Part shown: piece after piece, positions 36,065-48,869 of the stretch
Layout of the letters: each line of letters begins with the position of its first letter
How positions within the stretch are numbered: position 1 is the first letter of the stretch
DNA from: Apostichopus japonicus
Taxonomy: Eukaryota > Echinodermata > Holothuroidea > Aspidochirotida > Stichopodidae
DNA length: 64,000 nucleotides
Assembly: GCF_037975245.1 (NCBI RefSeq)
Contig: NC_092567.1
Location: 17,906,376 to 17,970,375, forward strand
Direction of reading: 5' to 3'
The notes under the pieces: model-generated
Databases searched by the model: none
Told to the model about the DNA's origin: nothing
What the model saw: the letters and a program-made list of their open reading frames with translations, nothing else
Program-made: the position numbers and the translations under genes

Positions 36065-36795
36065 AAAACCACCTACATAATGTTCAGGTTAGCTGTAGAT
36101 GTAAAATTACTGTTTTGTTTTGGTCAATGAAAAACGTGGTCAGTCTTAGCTATAGTATATATACCACCATTCTTTAGAATGGAAAGAGATTCCGACTGAG
36201 GTAAATGTATCCTCAAATTCCACTGTTGCTATTATTCTTGTGGAAGTCGTATGTGTAATCTATAACGAGTCCGGGCGTGTCCGTTTGACTCGCAATATCT
36301 TATGTAGATATATTGTGGACATAATACTTCTTTTGAATACGACGATCGATCACATTGTTGAGTGGGCTAGGCAATCACAGAGTGCGAAATTCGATGCGTT
36401 TTCGTCCGTGATGATGGAAATCATTTCTACAATGTTATAGTAGAGACATATAATTTAATACATAAAGAAAAGTATGAAACCTTACATACATTTGTTAAAT
36501 AACACAAGTAAGGTTTATTTAGCGTAAAGCCAGTTGTAAACTCATAGCCCAACTCAGGAGTAACGTCACAGTATCCTAAGCATGCAGTTTTTAAGCAAAC
36601 ACAAAATTTGGCAAAGGGTTAATTAGTCCTACATGCACGCATGCAAGCATGTACGGACGCACGCACTTGTTTGGGTATATTAGAGAACTGAAAGGAAGGA
36701 ATGTCTTTCTAGCAATAGAATTGTCGTTTCAAGAAATGCCATTAACTGTAGACTGTTAGGTTCGTTTCTATGATACACCAACAGTTTTTTACAAT
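36065..36795. other. Intergenic, no gene recognised
   Basis: Contains a 66-codon frame (36,240-36,440) without recognised domains and a short ACGCACGCATGCAAGCATG-like purine/pyrimidine-alternating stretch near 36,633-36,665. Confidence 0.45.
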
Positions 36796-37794
36796 ATGTT
36801 TTTTATGAACAAATGTTCTGCAATTGTCATCCTGGATCGACAGAATTACATCATAGAAGCCATGCGTCATCTCTCCAACAGTGGTATTTACACTCTTCTT
36901 GACTCTGATCCCACAGTTATTTTCTTCCAGCAGATAAAACAGACTATCACTGATATGTACCAGCGGAACCAGATCTCTAAGAAGGCTGTTTCTTTCCTTT
37001 CTCCCACAGACTGTAAGGCAGCCAGGTTTTATCTCCTGCCCAAAATTCACAAGCCTGGTAACCCTGGTAGGCCTATCTTCTCTGTCAATGGGTCCCCCAC
37101 CGAGAAGATATCCTTGTTTGTGGACCACTTCATCACACCTCTAGTTCCTCAGATTAATTCTTATATCCATGACACCCCCTTCCTCAGGAAACTTGAAGAT
37201 ATCAATAACCAAATCCCCAGTACAGCCATCATCGGTACTTTCGACGTCACCTCTCTTTACACTAACATCCCTCATGCTGAAGGTATCACAGCCACGTGTG
37301 CAGCCCTGTCTATGAAGGCCCACCCTTATCCACCCATCTCTGACATCAAAGTTCTCATGCAACAGGTTCTCACCAAAAACAACTTCACGTTCATGGACAA
37401 GCATTACCTTCAAAGACACGCGACTGTTATTGGAACGCCTGAAGAACGCACGCTCAGTACAGCTCCCTGCCGTCCCCTTATCTGGTGGCGCTACATTGAT
37501 GACATCTTCTTCGTTTGGACCAGTGATGAGGATAGCCTGCTCACCTTCATCAATCACATCAATTCTTTCCACAGCACCATCAAATTCATCTCTGATTACT
37601 CTCACCAACAGGTTAACTTCCTCGATGTGACTGTTCGCAAGGAACACGGTACTCCCTCTACAGACTTATACACCAAGCCCACAGACACACACCAGTATCT
37701 CCATTCTTCGAGCTGCCAGAGATTGCGACAACAAGCTGCCCCTGGTTGTTACTTCCCACCCAAATCTTTTTCCTCTTCAGAAAATCACCTCTAA
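36796..37794 (+). pseudogene. Penelope-like element reverse transcriptase
   Basis: The frame starts inside the RT domain (NKCSAIVILDRQ), so the 5' end of the element is missing. Visible motifs in order are FYLLPKIHKPGNPGRPI, motif A TFDVTSLYTNIPH, motif C WRYIDDIFFVW and NFLDVTV. Between ATVIGT and EERTLSTAP about a dozen residues usual in this family, including motif B, are missing, so it cannot be active. After DTHQYLHSSSCQ the frame runs into a shifted or deleted region and stops. A large open frame on the other strand (37,141-37,647) is a shadow. Confidence 0.9.
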
Positions 37795-38345
37795 CAACCA
37801 CAACATTCTCCTCACTTCAGATAGACTCCAACGAGCCGTCCCTGAAAAACCCATCATAGCCTACAGACGACCACGCAACCTACGAAACCTTCTTGTGCCT
37901 GCTGCTGTTCCACCTATATAACTTCTAATCATACACCCATTCATCATGGTACTTTAAAATGTGATCGTACTTCGAGATGCATCGTCTGCAGCCACCACAT
38001 TGTTGAATCCAATTCTATCACCAGCCACAGCATGCAACTCACACACAAGACTAAGGGTCACATCACTTGCACTACCACTAATGTCATCTATCTGATCTCT
38101 TGTAGAGTTTGCGGCATCCAGTATGTTGGCGAAACCAAAACCACCCTCAAGAAGCGATTCTATGGTCACAGATCCACAGTCAAAATCATGAAGACTGAGA
38201 CCCCAGTTGGAGAACTGTTTAACCTTCCCAGCCATACTGTTAACGTCATGTCCCTACAGGGATTGAATCCTTAGGTAGCCGTCCTGACCTAGTACGAATC
38301 AGCAGAGGCTGTGGATGCGACGCCAACGCACCATTCAACCTCATG
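37795..38345 (+). pseudogene. Penelope-like element GIY-YIG endonuclease
   Basis: After a linker (KPIIAYRRPRNLRNLL, with a stop near 37,920) the frame 38,032-38,274 carries a GIY-YIG endonuclease module: NVIYLISCRVCGIQYVGET, then KKRFYGHRS and NLPSHT. A Cys/His-rich segment (CIVCSHH) precedes it. RT followed by GIY-YIG defines Penelope-like elements. A TAG at about 38,272 cuts the end, and related sequence continues in other frames to about 38,345. Confidence 0.88.
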
Positions 38346-38760
38346 GGCTGAACATTCAGGAAGGAAGGACATGACTAAGTTTTCTTCTGTCCCCCACTCC
38401 TTCTCCCCATGTCCCCCCCCCCCTTTGCTCTTCTTCTCATAGCTCTCTTCCCCTCCTTTGTTCTCCACACTTTCTGTCTTTGTCCCTCTCCAGTTTATTC
38501 CCTAATCTGTGCCTTTAATCCTCTCTTTGTCCCTCCTCTGTTTATCTCCTACCTCTCCTCTAACCATATGTTGTTTTCTTCTCACCATCCACTGTCTACT
38601 TATAATCCCCTTACATCTATCTCATTGTGTTCACCATGCTCATTAACCTGTTTGTATTCTGTGCGAACTTTTGTCCCTTCTGCTACTGTTACTTGTCACT
38701 TAGCCTCTGAAGAAGATCCTGCTAGGATCGAAACGTCAGGCCAACTTACTTTTACACATT
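38346..38760 (+). mobile_element. Penelope-like element 3' tail
   Basis: CT-rich sequence followed by the conserved end GAAGAAGATCCTGCTAGGAT...CAGGCCAACTTACTTTTACACA. The same tail occurs inverted at 45,342-45,610, and the last 55 bp occur twice at 30,594-30,724. That fixes the 3' limit of the element at about 38,758. Confidence 0.85.
38700..38744 (+). ncRNA. Hammerhead-like ribozyme module of Penelope-like element
   Basis: The 45-nt module has the order stem I strand TTAGCCT, core CTGAAGA, hairpin AGATCCTGCTAGGATC, GAAA, CGTC and stem I strand AGGCCAA. CUGANGA...GAAA...GUC is the hammerhead core; stem III is only about two base pairs, as reported for Penelope-like elements. Stem I has one mismatch here but pairs perfectly over 7 bp in the copy at 45,356-45,400. 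One unpaired A separates the core from stem II. Activity is not shown. Confidence 0.6.
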
Positions 38761-39452
38761 GTATTATATCTATATCATATTCGACAAAGAACTATAGGAT
38801 GCTTTTTCTCCCCCTGATTTAATCGTGTTACTGGACCGTTTCAAAGATGAAGACAAACCTTCGTATAATTACGATTATGAATCGACTATCAAGTCAAGAG
38901 GATGACTTAAAAGAAAGGGATCTTTGGTTCCTGAAGGATGACGAACAAGAATATAAAGTTAGTTCAATACTTATATGAAATTAATGATTGGTATACTTTC
39001 ACGCCCAAAGACTGACGCAAGTCATTGCTGTTATCATACTGTATTAGAGGAGTTATAGCTAATGCCAAAGAGGGGCAGTTTAATGTTCAGTAGTATCCAT
39101 TTAGTAACGTTCCTGAGAAAATTGTAGTTTTGGATTTGCGAATACTTCCTAAGCATGTTAAACAATACTATATAGCTAACACGTTCAAAAACATCACAAA
39201 TTGCCAATCTCGTTTAGTCATGTTTGAGATTGGCGGGAGTGAACGTTTCTTGAATGATATGTTGAGCGTAGCGTTTACTCGGAACAGAATGGTTTCTTTT
39301 ATTTTCATATAATCTGATCGACGTTTCTCGTCAAAACGGCATTCAACTGCACAACTACGTGTCCGTCTTTGCCAGTCCAAATCACCAGCAACACTTAACA
39401 CATGTTATAGACCAGTTCTGGGTCACAGATATTATCACGTGGTTCAGATTTA
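38761..39452. other. Unrecognised stretch with broken frames
   Basis: Short + strand frames (for example 39,130-39,312, with VMFEIGGSERFLNDMLSVAF) look coding-like but have no family I can name and have stops close by. It could be a decayed transposon gene. Confidence 0.3.
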
Positions 39453-39941
39453 CAGGGGCGTATCCAGGATTTTCCACTAGGGGGGGGGGGCGTCAGGCAT
39501 GAATGATCGCCGTCCTGTTGGATGGGTCTAAGAGGAGGGGTGGACAATTTTTGCTTTCGAAAAAGGGCTGAAATGCAAAATGGTGCCATATGTGATCCAT
39601 TTTTCGACCTTAATAATAAGCAACATTTCCAGTAAAAATGGACACAAAATGCACAATTTAGTATGGCTGGCATGTCACTTAGTGTTTATAGTGATAATAC
39701 AAACACAATTACCATCTATGTTTCTAAAACTATTATGCCGCCGGACTTCGCCAGAACCTTTTTGTGGCAAACAAAAAATAAAGCATACGGGAGGGGAGGG
39801 GGGGGGGGTTGAGCGATCACCGACATCTCACATAAAGGTCGTCATCAATTTTTTTTTTTTTTTTGCTAAACTTTTTTTTTTTTTTGGTGACGGCCAATGG
39901 GGGAGGCCCGCGCCTGTTGCGCCCCCCTGAATACGCCCCTG
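39453..39941. mobile_element. hAT-like MITE
   Basis: The left end CAGGGGCGTATCCAGG and right end TGAATACGCCCCTG are inverted. G runs follow the left end, with A/T runs near the right end. TA flanks both sides; a full 8-bp duplication cannot be made out (CAGATTTA and TATTTATA). It belongs to the same family as the elements at 12,825 and 17,871. Confidence 0.8.
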
Positions 39942-42061
39942 TATTTATAGGTCACATTGAGAGTATATGAGCCATTAGTTTGAAAGAAGAGTTTGTAATG
40001 AAATTGTTGACTTATCAGTGTGATGTTATTTAAGATTCCAGCAAATTATTATCAATTTGCGCAACTTACTTTGCTATCGATTCGCTATTCCACCAAAAAA
40101 TATTTTGTCATTCAGAAATTAATTAATAGCTATTTAAAACGACAATATGGACCTAGGTATTTGTCTCTGCTATTTGTATTGTGATATCGCACGTAAAACA
40201 TTTATTGAATTTATATTTGATTGAGTTGGAATATCTTTCTCCATGTTTCCGTAATATTTAGTGTAATCATTGAAATATAATAAGCTAAGCTGCTATACTT
40301 TCCATTGATTTAGTTCAGTTGTATTATCATTTGTATAGACCGACACACTTTCAAACCTTAAAGACGCTAAATACATATTTCATGATAGTTGTTTCCCTAT
40401 AGGAAGTTAGTAGGACTATATCCTGTGGTTACAGAACCGACACAAGGTTGAATTTCTTATTTCGAATAGAGATCAAGCTAGTTTGGATATTAAATCAAGG
40501 CATCGTCGTTCGCAAAGGCTTTCGTTTCCAAGTTAATATTCACTTCAAGGTAAATTAATTTTCATATTTACTTACCAAGGTTTTTAACGTTAGAGGTTTT
40601 AGAAAAACTGTCTTCATTTAAATCATTTATTCATTTAAATCATTTAAATTGAATCATAAATCATTGATCATATTGAATCATATATCAAAATCATTTAAAT
40701 TGAAATGAATCATAAGGAAATTAATCAGAAAACACAACTGATATCCTTATAGGGCGAATTATTTCACGTTCTAAAGTGTGCGTTATCAGTCTCAGCCTAC
40801 TTTTCCGATATATCTGTCAGAATGTTCATTATTAAATTGAAGTAATAGCGGTATATACGACGTATAGCGGTATTCATCAACCAGATCATTTGTCATTTGA
40901 AATAATAAATGGCATATACGATTTCTCGGAACCATCAGAAGATTCGTAGAACTTATCCAAATCAAGATTGTACTGTAATCAAGCGGGATAAAGATATCGT
41001 GGCGTTGTCTAATTTATCCCGTTCTTCGGGAACGACATCATAAACTGATTAACCTTGGTGAATTTCTCGACATTGCTAACAACTAAATGACGACAGAGTA
41101 TATTGTTTGAGATTGCTTTCTTTCCATATTACCATTTATAACATATCAGCTCATGAGATGCCTTTTCACATCAAAGTTAGTTACATCCTAACCAAGTAGG
41201 CCATGGACACTGGTTGTTTGTCCAGAGGTTGAAACCAGTAAAGAAGTTCGTCATTCCATTGTAAGGTTTTACAACCTGTATCGAGCAATGCTAGTTTTGT
41301 GTTGGTGAGGTATTTTTACATTGTGGTACAGCTCTTAAACGTACTTTTGGTAAAATGATAAAGTTAACGGTGAAGCACGATTACAGATCGATCAAATTTG
41401 CTGACCTCAAGCGAGACGACCAAATAGTGTGTGTTTCGTTTTGCCATCCGTGTTGGCACGCCATTGCTTTGAAATTAAAGAAGTGAAAGCCATGGAAAAT
41501 GTCATTGATGTATTTGATGTCATTTGATGTAATTGATGTCATTAACCAATTATATTTTTGTTTTCTATCTTTGTCTCTCTCAGTTAATTGGTATTTACCC
41601 CATGAATTTTTTTATTCAAAGACCGACGTCAATGTTACGAAATACATAGAAATAAATTTCCCTAAAATAACTGATAAAAGCCATGTTTATGTGTCTATTT
41701 TGTTTGAAGCATTTTGCACATTTCAGAATTTCGTCAACAGGGCCCCCTTTAACCATTCAAACTAAAAACCAGTGTCATATGGAAGAAATGTAACAAATTC
41801 ATACAAATCTTTGTTTGACAAAAGAGAAAAATATTTATTGCATTTTGTTCAATGATCAGCTTTGCCTAACAAGGAAAATATAACATACACCAAGCAAACA
41901 CGTACTCGAGAAAAGAAATTATCAGTCCTTTTGAGGAGTGGTAATTATAGAACAATTTGATATGCTTACACCATAAAGTTAACGACATAAACAGTTGACA
42001 CCAATTGAAAATTGATATCTAACTTATCAATGGAGAATAACATCTAACCATAAGAGAAACT
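39942..42061. other. AT-rich intergenic, no gene recognised
   Basis: Includes a short ATCATTTAAATTGAATCAT-type repeat at 40,610-40,710. The 88-codon frame at 41,499-41,765 has no recognised domain. Confidence 0.5.
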
Positions 42062-42065
42062 TTCC

Positions 42066-43366
<1,301 letters not shown>

Positions 43367-43374
43367 CCTACGTC

Positions 43375-43814
43375 CAAGGGTTGAAATAAGCGGGCGCCCA
43401 GGCGCCATTCGCGCCCGCAAGCACTAAAATAGCGCCCTGGACATGAAAATACAATACGCACAGGCGCTTTTTTGTTGGCAAATAAGCGCCCGCATACTCC
43501 TGTAAATATCAGCCTGATCATGCGCTGCACAGAAGCCTGAAACTAAATTGCATGCTAGTGCTATATAGTAACTGCTAGCGATTTGATAAATCACTGATCG
43601 ATCGAGTGCATGCACAATAGCACTGGTGCACATGGTTTATATATCGCACAACACCTGTGATGATACGTACGTACATGCCGTACTTGAATTTTGTTTCTCC
43701 TTTTTAATCCTGGTAGTGAGAAAATAGCTCCTGGTCCTACTGAAATTGCCGCGAACCAGGAGCCACTTTTTTAGAAAGTGGCTCCTGGTCCACAAATCCT
43801 TATTTCAACCCCTG
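43375..43814. mobile_element. hAT-like MITE with exact 8-bp target duplication
   Basis: The left end CAAGGGTTGAAATAAG and right end CTTATTTCAACCCCTG are inverted with one mismatch. The exact 8-bp repeat CCTACGTC flanks it (43,367-43,374 and 43,815-43,822), the hAT length. The core is rich in GCGCCC/GGGCGC and includes a hairpin CAGGAGCCACTTT / AAAGTGGCTCCTG near 43,760-43,790. It is non-coding. Confidence 0.92.
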
Positions 43815-43822
43815 CCTACGTC

Positions 43823-44498
43823 ACAAAACAACTAGAGAGCTAATAAATTATTTCAACATTTTCATTTAATATAAAATATAAATGAATCATTTCCTTGGAT
43901 CAAATAAAATGATAGTTTGAACAATACTCTCCTGGTTGACAAAATTCCTGCAAAGTAGCAACCAACAAAAGTAGCACTAAACAAAATTGAACATTTAAAT
44001 ATTTGGTTGGCCTAATGAAAGTCATCAAACTTCTCGTTTTCATTTAATTTATTTACATATTTTCATTTATTGATTTTTGTGTATGTGTGTGTATGTGTCT
44101 CAAATCTCAAAGGCGCATATATAAGCAATTTACAGAGATAACTAAGATCATTTTCCATTTCATGGCAACTCTCTTTTTAATTGCAGTATCATTAAACCAT
44201 CTCTGATGACACTAATTAACGAGGAATCAAAACCATTTTGTCTCTCGAGTTATTGTTTAAATGGAGGCATAACCCTGACGACACTAAACCTTCTTTTTTC
44301 TTCAGCTCACCGATAACTCTATGAGACCCTTCCAATTGTTATTTTTATCTTCTAATTCTAAAAGCTTCAGTAACAGTATCTATAGCATCCATTTTATCTA
44401 CCAAACAGTCAAACCAGATATTAGGCATTGAAGTCAATGGTTTCGACCCAAAAGACGTAGACATTTTTAACTTCAGCGAGTGGGAAATATTCCTTCAT
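43823..44498. other. Downstream flank of the LMF gene
   Basis: AT-rich. It probably includes the 3' untranslated region of the - strand lipase maturation factor gene. No other gene was seen. Confidence 0.4.
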
Positions 44499-47400
44499 TT
44501 ACAAACCTACTCCTTTGTTCATGATCGTAGATTGGAGCGCACTTGGAGGTATTTTACTCATATATGTTAGTCCAGAACTTTGAACAAACGATGTTATAGC
44601 TTGACTTTCTTTGGTCACAGGGCTAAGGTATGTCTCCACTTCTTTTCTTCTCCACCAGTTCTTTGAATTTTTGCTGAAGAAAAAATTAAGGGAAGATTGT
44701 GATTTAATATTTGTTTGAAAAGTAAATCAAATCAGCTAAATAATCACTCTAACAGCTTGTTATTATCACAAAAAAAAGAGGACATTTCCTATGAATTTCC
44801 ATAATCTGTTCTTGACTAAGTTACAAGAAGATGCAAAGCCAACCATCGTCTTAGGTTTTACAAGACTATAAATCATCTTCAAACTTTTCGATTAGTTTCA
44901 GCATTTACAATACTTTGCAACTGTGTCTCTTCTACAGTAAATTCATAGGTAGAAAACAATTACTGAGTAAAACATTGAAGAGTAAAATGATTGTTGCCAT
45001 GGTTTCCATTTTAAAGAATCTGAAGTTGACATTAAATAGAAAAGTTTACATGTTCAATCTATAATAGCAACTTTAATCACCTAAGATTGAAGAATAAAAA
45101 AAGATATGTATTCTGGAGAGAAAAAAAAGAAAGAAAAAGATCGCTTACCTCCAAGAAGTGAAATGATAATGATATAGCTTTGCTCGGATGAACTTTGGTG
45201 GAGACTTTGGGAATGGATTATGGTCGATAAGATCGAGAACTGCAACCAAATGGAAAAGATAATCAGACGAAAGCTTAATAAGGCACAACAAGAAAGTCTT
45301 CTGCAGGCAAGGCCGAATCAATATCAAACAAGTTTCGAGAGTGTGTAAAAGTAAGTTGGCCTGACGTTTCGATCCTAGCAGGATCTTCTTCAGAGGCCAA
45401 ATGACAAGTAACAGTAACAGAAGGGACAAAAACACGCACAGAATACAGATAGGTTAATTGAGCATGGTGAACACAAAGAGATAGATGTAAGGGGATTAGT
45501 AGACAAGGAATGGAGAGAAGAAAGAAAGAAACCAACTGGGGAAGGGGAGAGGTGGGAGATAAACAGTGGAGGGACAAAAAGAGGATTAAGGGAAGGGGGA
45601 AAAGTTTGGAGAGTATCCTGGCACACCTACAATGCCCAATTTGGGAAACTTCACAACACATAAGATTGCATCCTATGCAGCCTGGCTGCAGGATGCTGCA
45701 GCCCCCTCAGCAGCTCCCCATTCTTGATAAGTTACCTAAGAGGGATTTGTATCTTCTTGAGGAGGAAATGTATACACTTGTTTCTCCAATGCAGTGTTAC
45801 AGGGGGAAAAGCTTTTGAAGGCCTAATCCAGCATGTGTAATATGTGATTCCTGCAAGGTGTGCAAAAAAAGATGCATTTCTCCCTTTCACGTACCCTGTA
45901 CATGAACTGAATATGAAATTGTATAGCCACTGGTTTGCACCTAGAAAGTAATGCCATCATTGGAAGCCAACAATACTATCACACTTTCTCATTTCTACAT
46001 GCGAATTAAAGCCACAATTATCAATTGTTATCAAGTTTTAAAAGCTATTTGCTAGCAGATTGGAATAAAAACTTCTCAATCATCGGAACAGGTTTTGAGG
46101 GAAATTCACAGAAAGTCCTCGTGGGAATTCACCGTGCAAAAATTCAAATATAGAAACCAAAAACAGAAAATACAGAAACAGTGGAGAGCTGTGAAACAAA
46201 ATATAAATGTAATGAGTACAGCAGGGTTTGACTTTTCTTTTCATTTTGAAGTACCCATTTGTATCAGGAGAACTCTGTTGTTTGCTTTATATGGACAATT
46301 TTCTATCTTGGAAAAGGGTAACTAAAAATTACCGGAGGTTCCAAGGCGTGGGTATCAAAGAACGTACACAGGCACGAATTTCTTAGTCAAGGGCCAGAGT
46401 GTATTACAAACTGTCTCCTGTATTTTGGATCAGGTCACAGTTACAATACAAAGGAATGTGTATTAATTCCAATAGTATGTATAGCACTTTCTATTACGTA
46501 ATTAGCTTGGCATAGTTATATTTTAAAGTACAGTTTATGTTATTGAATATATAACAGACAACACCGGGAAATCCCCCTTCGTAGCAAACATAGTTCGTTG
46601 GAAATTCAGCAAGAGTTTCCACCTCGTTATAGCTGTCAGAAAGTAATATTCAACAAACTCTGACATTAGTGAAGAGTATCTGATAACAAGACAGATATCA
46701 CTGGAAAGTAAAAGACCACACAGAAACCGAATACTAGAATAGAGGTGGTTACCGATACCACAATTCTATAGTGAGACAGATAAACAGGGTGTGCAGACCT
46801 CCCAGCGGCTCTTCAACACAATATAGGTTTATTTAAAGATTGTACATGAAGAAATGAAGGTTTTTAAAGGCTTCAAACATGAAAATAATGGTATTAAAAA
46901 GGTCCAAAATGAAGTTAATTTGTAACAGACTCACCATCTATGCCTATTTTTACATCACCTGTGGTCCTTATTTAAAATACCTGACTTACGTTAACTGTTG
47001 TTTGTGAGTCTGTTTTGTATCACTGCATGAATCATGCCTGGCTGTCCACAAAATCTTAATGGCAAATGGTTAGCATGACTGAATACAATATTTCTACTCT
47101 AAACTAAATTGTTAAAAAAAATTATTTACTTAATATAAAAATAAAGGTTTTAAAGAGTGTTTTGAAAAATAAAGAGCCATGTTTTAAATGAGGTTTTCAA
47201 ATGAATCATGCATGGTTGTCCACAAAAACATGGCCAATGGTTAGCATGACTGAATACAATATTTCTACTCTAAACTAAATCGTTAAAAAATTAATATAAA
47301 CTAAAGGTTTTAAAGAATGTTTTGAAAAATAAAGAGCCATGTTTTAAGTAAAGGTTTTAAATGAATCATGTATGGCTGTCCACAAAAAAACTTAATTGCC

Positions 47401-48757
47401 AATGGTTAGCATGACTGAATACAATATTCCTACTCTAAACTAAATCGATAAAAAATATTTAACTTAATATAAAAATAAAGGTTTTAAAGAGTGTTTTTGA
47501 AAAATAAAGAGCCGTGTTTTAAATAAAGGTTTTTAAATGAATCATGCATGGCTGTTCACAAAAATTTAATGGCCAATGGTTAGCATGACTGAATACAATA
47601 TTCCTACCCTAAACTAAATCTTTAAATATTTTTTTTTATCTTAAAATAAAAATAAAGGTTTTTAAAGGCGTTAAAGAGTATTTCGAAAAATAAAGAGGCA
47701 GTTTTTTTTAAATAAAGTTTTTATTAAAGGTTTTGCTGGGAGGTCTAGGTTTGGGAAAAATAAGATGAGGGGATGGGGAGGCAAGCCAAAAGAAGATGCT
47801 TCCTTTTAGCAAACTGTAATATTTTAAAATAACAAAATCAGTACTAAAGTGAATCATTTACCTTCCTCTTGATTGGTTAATATGCGATAGATCAGCCTGA
47901 TGAACCAAGGATTTCGTCGGGCCGAGCCGAGAGCCGCGAACCACATCTGCCAATCGAGACTTGGTTGATGAGGAGCTGAAGTTATAAATTTTAATTTACG
48001 AATTTTACGAATGATTTCATAAAAGACTTATCTCTTTCGACAATTTAAACATGGGAACATGCTAGATCAAACTCTTCAGGAACAGCATTGTGGTAATTTA
48101 TTATAAAAAGCCTCGAAGCGTATTTTTACACTATTGTATACACCTTAAATGACTATTACTTGAAATAAATTTCGGTTGGTCAAACTATTCAAGATATCTG
48201 GTTCAATCCAAACCAAATGAACAAGATTCGGATGTTACTATTAATATACAGTGTTTATGCCTGGATGTCTCAAAAGGAAGAAAATGAGCAACAATAAGTC
48301 AGAAACATATTTGGTGGCTGGGATATGGTGGCACCTAGGTCTGACAACATTAAATTCAGCATCTTCTCAACAGGTATTTATTTTAATGTACTTTGGGTGG
48401 TACTTTTTCTCATGTATGCAGACTAAATAATTTTTTTTAATCTATGCATATTTTGAAAGACCTATTTTCCTCCTTTCGGGACATCGGGGAACACATCAGA
48501 TCAGTATCAGAAAAATCTGAGATGGTCGTCTGGCATTCCTCTTTGACCAACCTGTCACAATATTTTCACAAAATGAGATGAAATGTACTAAAGGCAATAT
48601 TCCATTGAAGTCCCAAATTAATGAATAACTAAAATAACATCAGAGGTCCTGTTCTCAAACCAAACAGGAAAGCAATTTTTTTTTGTGATTCTGAATACTT
48701 AACAACAACTGCAGGAACAGCAGAGATGTCACCTGGCTTGTATTTAAATTCATATGG
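44499..48757 (-). CDS. LMF2-like: Lipase maturation factor (LMF2-like), last four exons
   Basis: Four - strand exons join in phase. 48,757-48,703 encodes [18 protein letters not shown]; 47,975-47,862 encodes [16 protein letters not shown] through [12 protein letters not shown]; 45,239-45,149 encodes [20 protein letters not shown] and HYHFTSW; 44,673-44,499 encodes [15 protein letters not shown] and ends MNKGVGL-stop. These are hallmarks of the lipase maturation factor C-terminal domain. LMF proteins are multi-pass ER membrane proteins; LMF1 helps fold lipoprotein and hepatic lipases. Acceptors (ATAATTTCAG, ATAACTTCAG, TTTGGTTGCAG, TTTTTTCTTCAG) and donors (GTAAATG, GTAAGCG) are good except the first donor, which reads TTAAGT. 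A further possible exon is 48,869-48,811 (RLEINIQPFRDDRTHMAIK). The N-terminal membrane part was not found and must lie further right or be lost. Confidence 0.85.
45342..45610 (-). mobile_element. Penelope-like 3' fragment in an LMF intron
   Basis: On the - strand this matches the 3' tail of the element at 38.47-38.76 kb, including the CT-rich stretch, the exact hammerhead-like module (45,356-45,400) and the terminal TTACTTTTACACA. It carries no coding part, so it is a severely 5'-truncated insertion. The open frames that cross it are not genes. Confidence 0.88.
47028..47740. repeat. Tandem repeat of about 160-177 bp in an LMF intron
   Basis: Four units, each beginning near GAATCATGCATGGCTGTCCA (about 47,030, 47,203, 47,362 and 47,539). 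Each continues through TGGTTAGCATGACTGAATAC and AAATAAAGAGCCATGTTTTA. The units differ by a few substitutions and small indels in A/T runs. Confidence 0.9.
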
Positions 48758-48869
48758 CTGAAATTATACCAAAAATGACCAAAGGAAAAATGATTTACAA
48801 AAACAAATACTTTAATAGCCATGTGCGTTCTGTCATCTCTGAAAGGCTGAATGTTAATCTCCAACCGTT

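Noticed and set aside
37141-37647. 168-codon - strand open frame
   Set aside because: Lies entirely antisense to the Penelope-like RT; it is a shadow of that coding sequence.
45275-45661. 128-codon - strand open frame
   Set aside because: Runs through the Penelope-like 3' tail. Only the separate frame at 45,149-45,239 is a real (LMF) exon.
48467-48552. Possible extra LMF exon (- strand, [15 protein letters not shown])
   Set aside because: Not a known LMF motif, lies inside an intron and has a weak donor.
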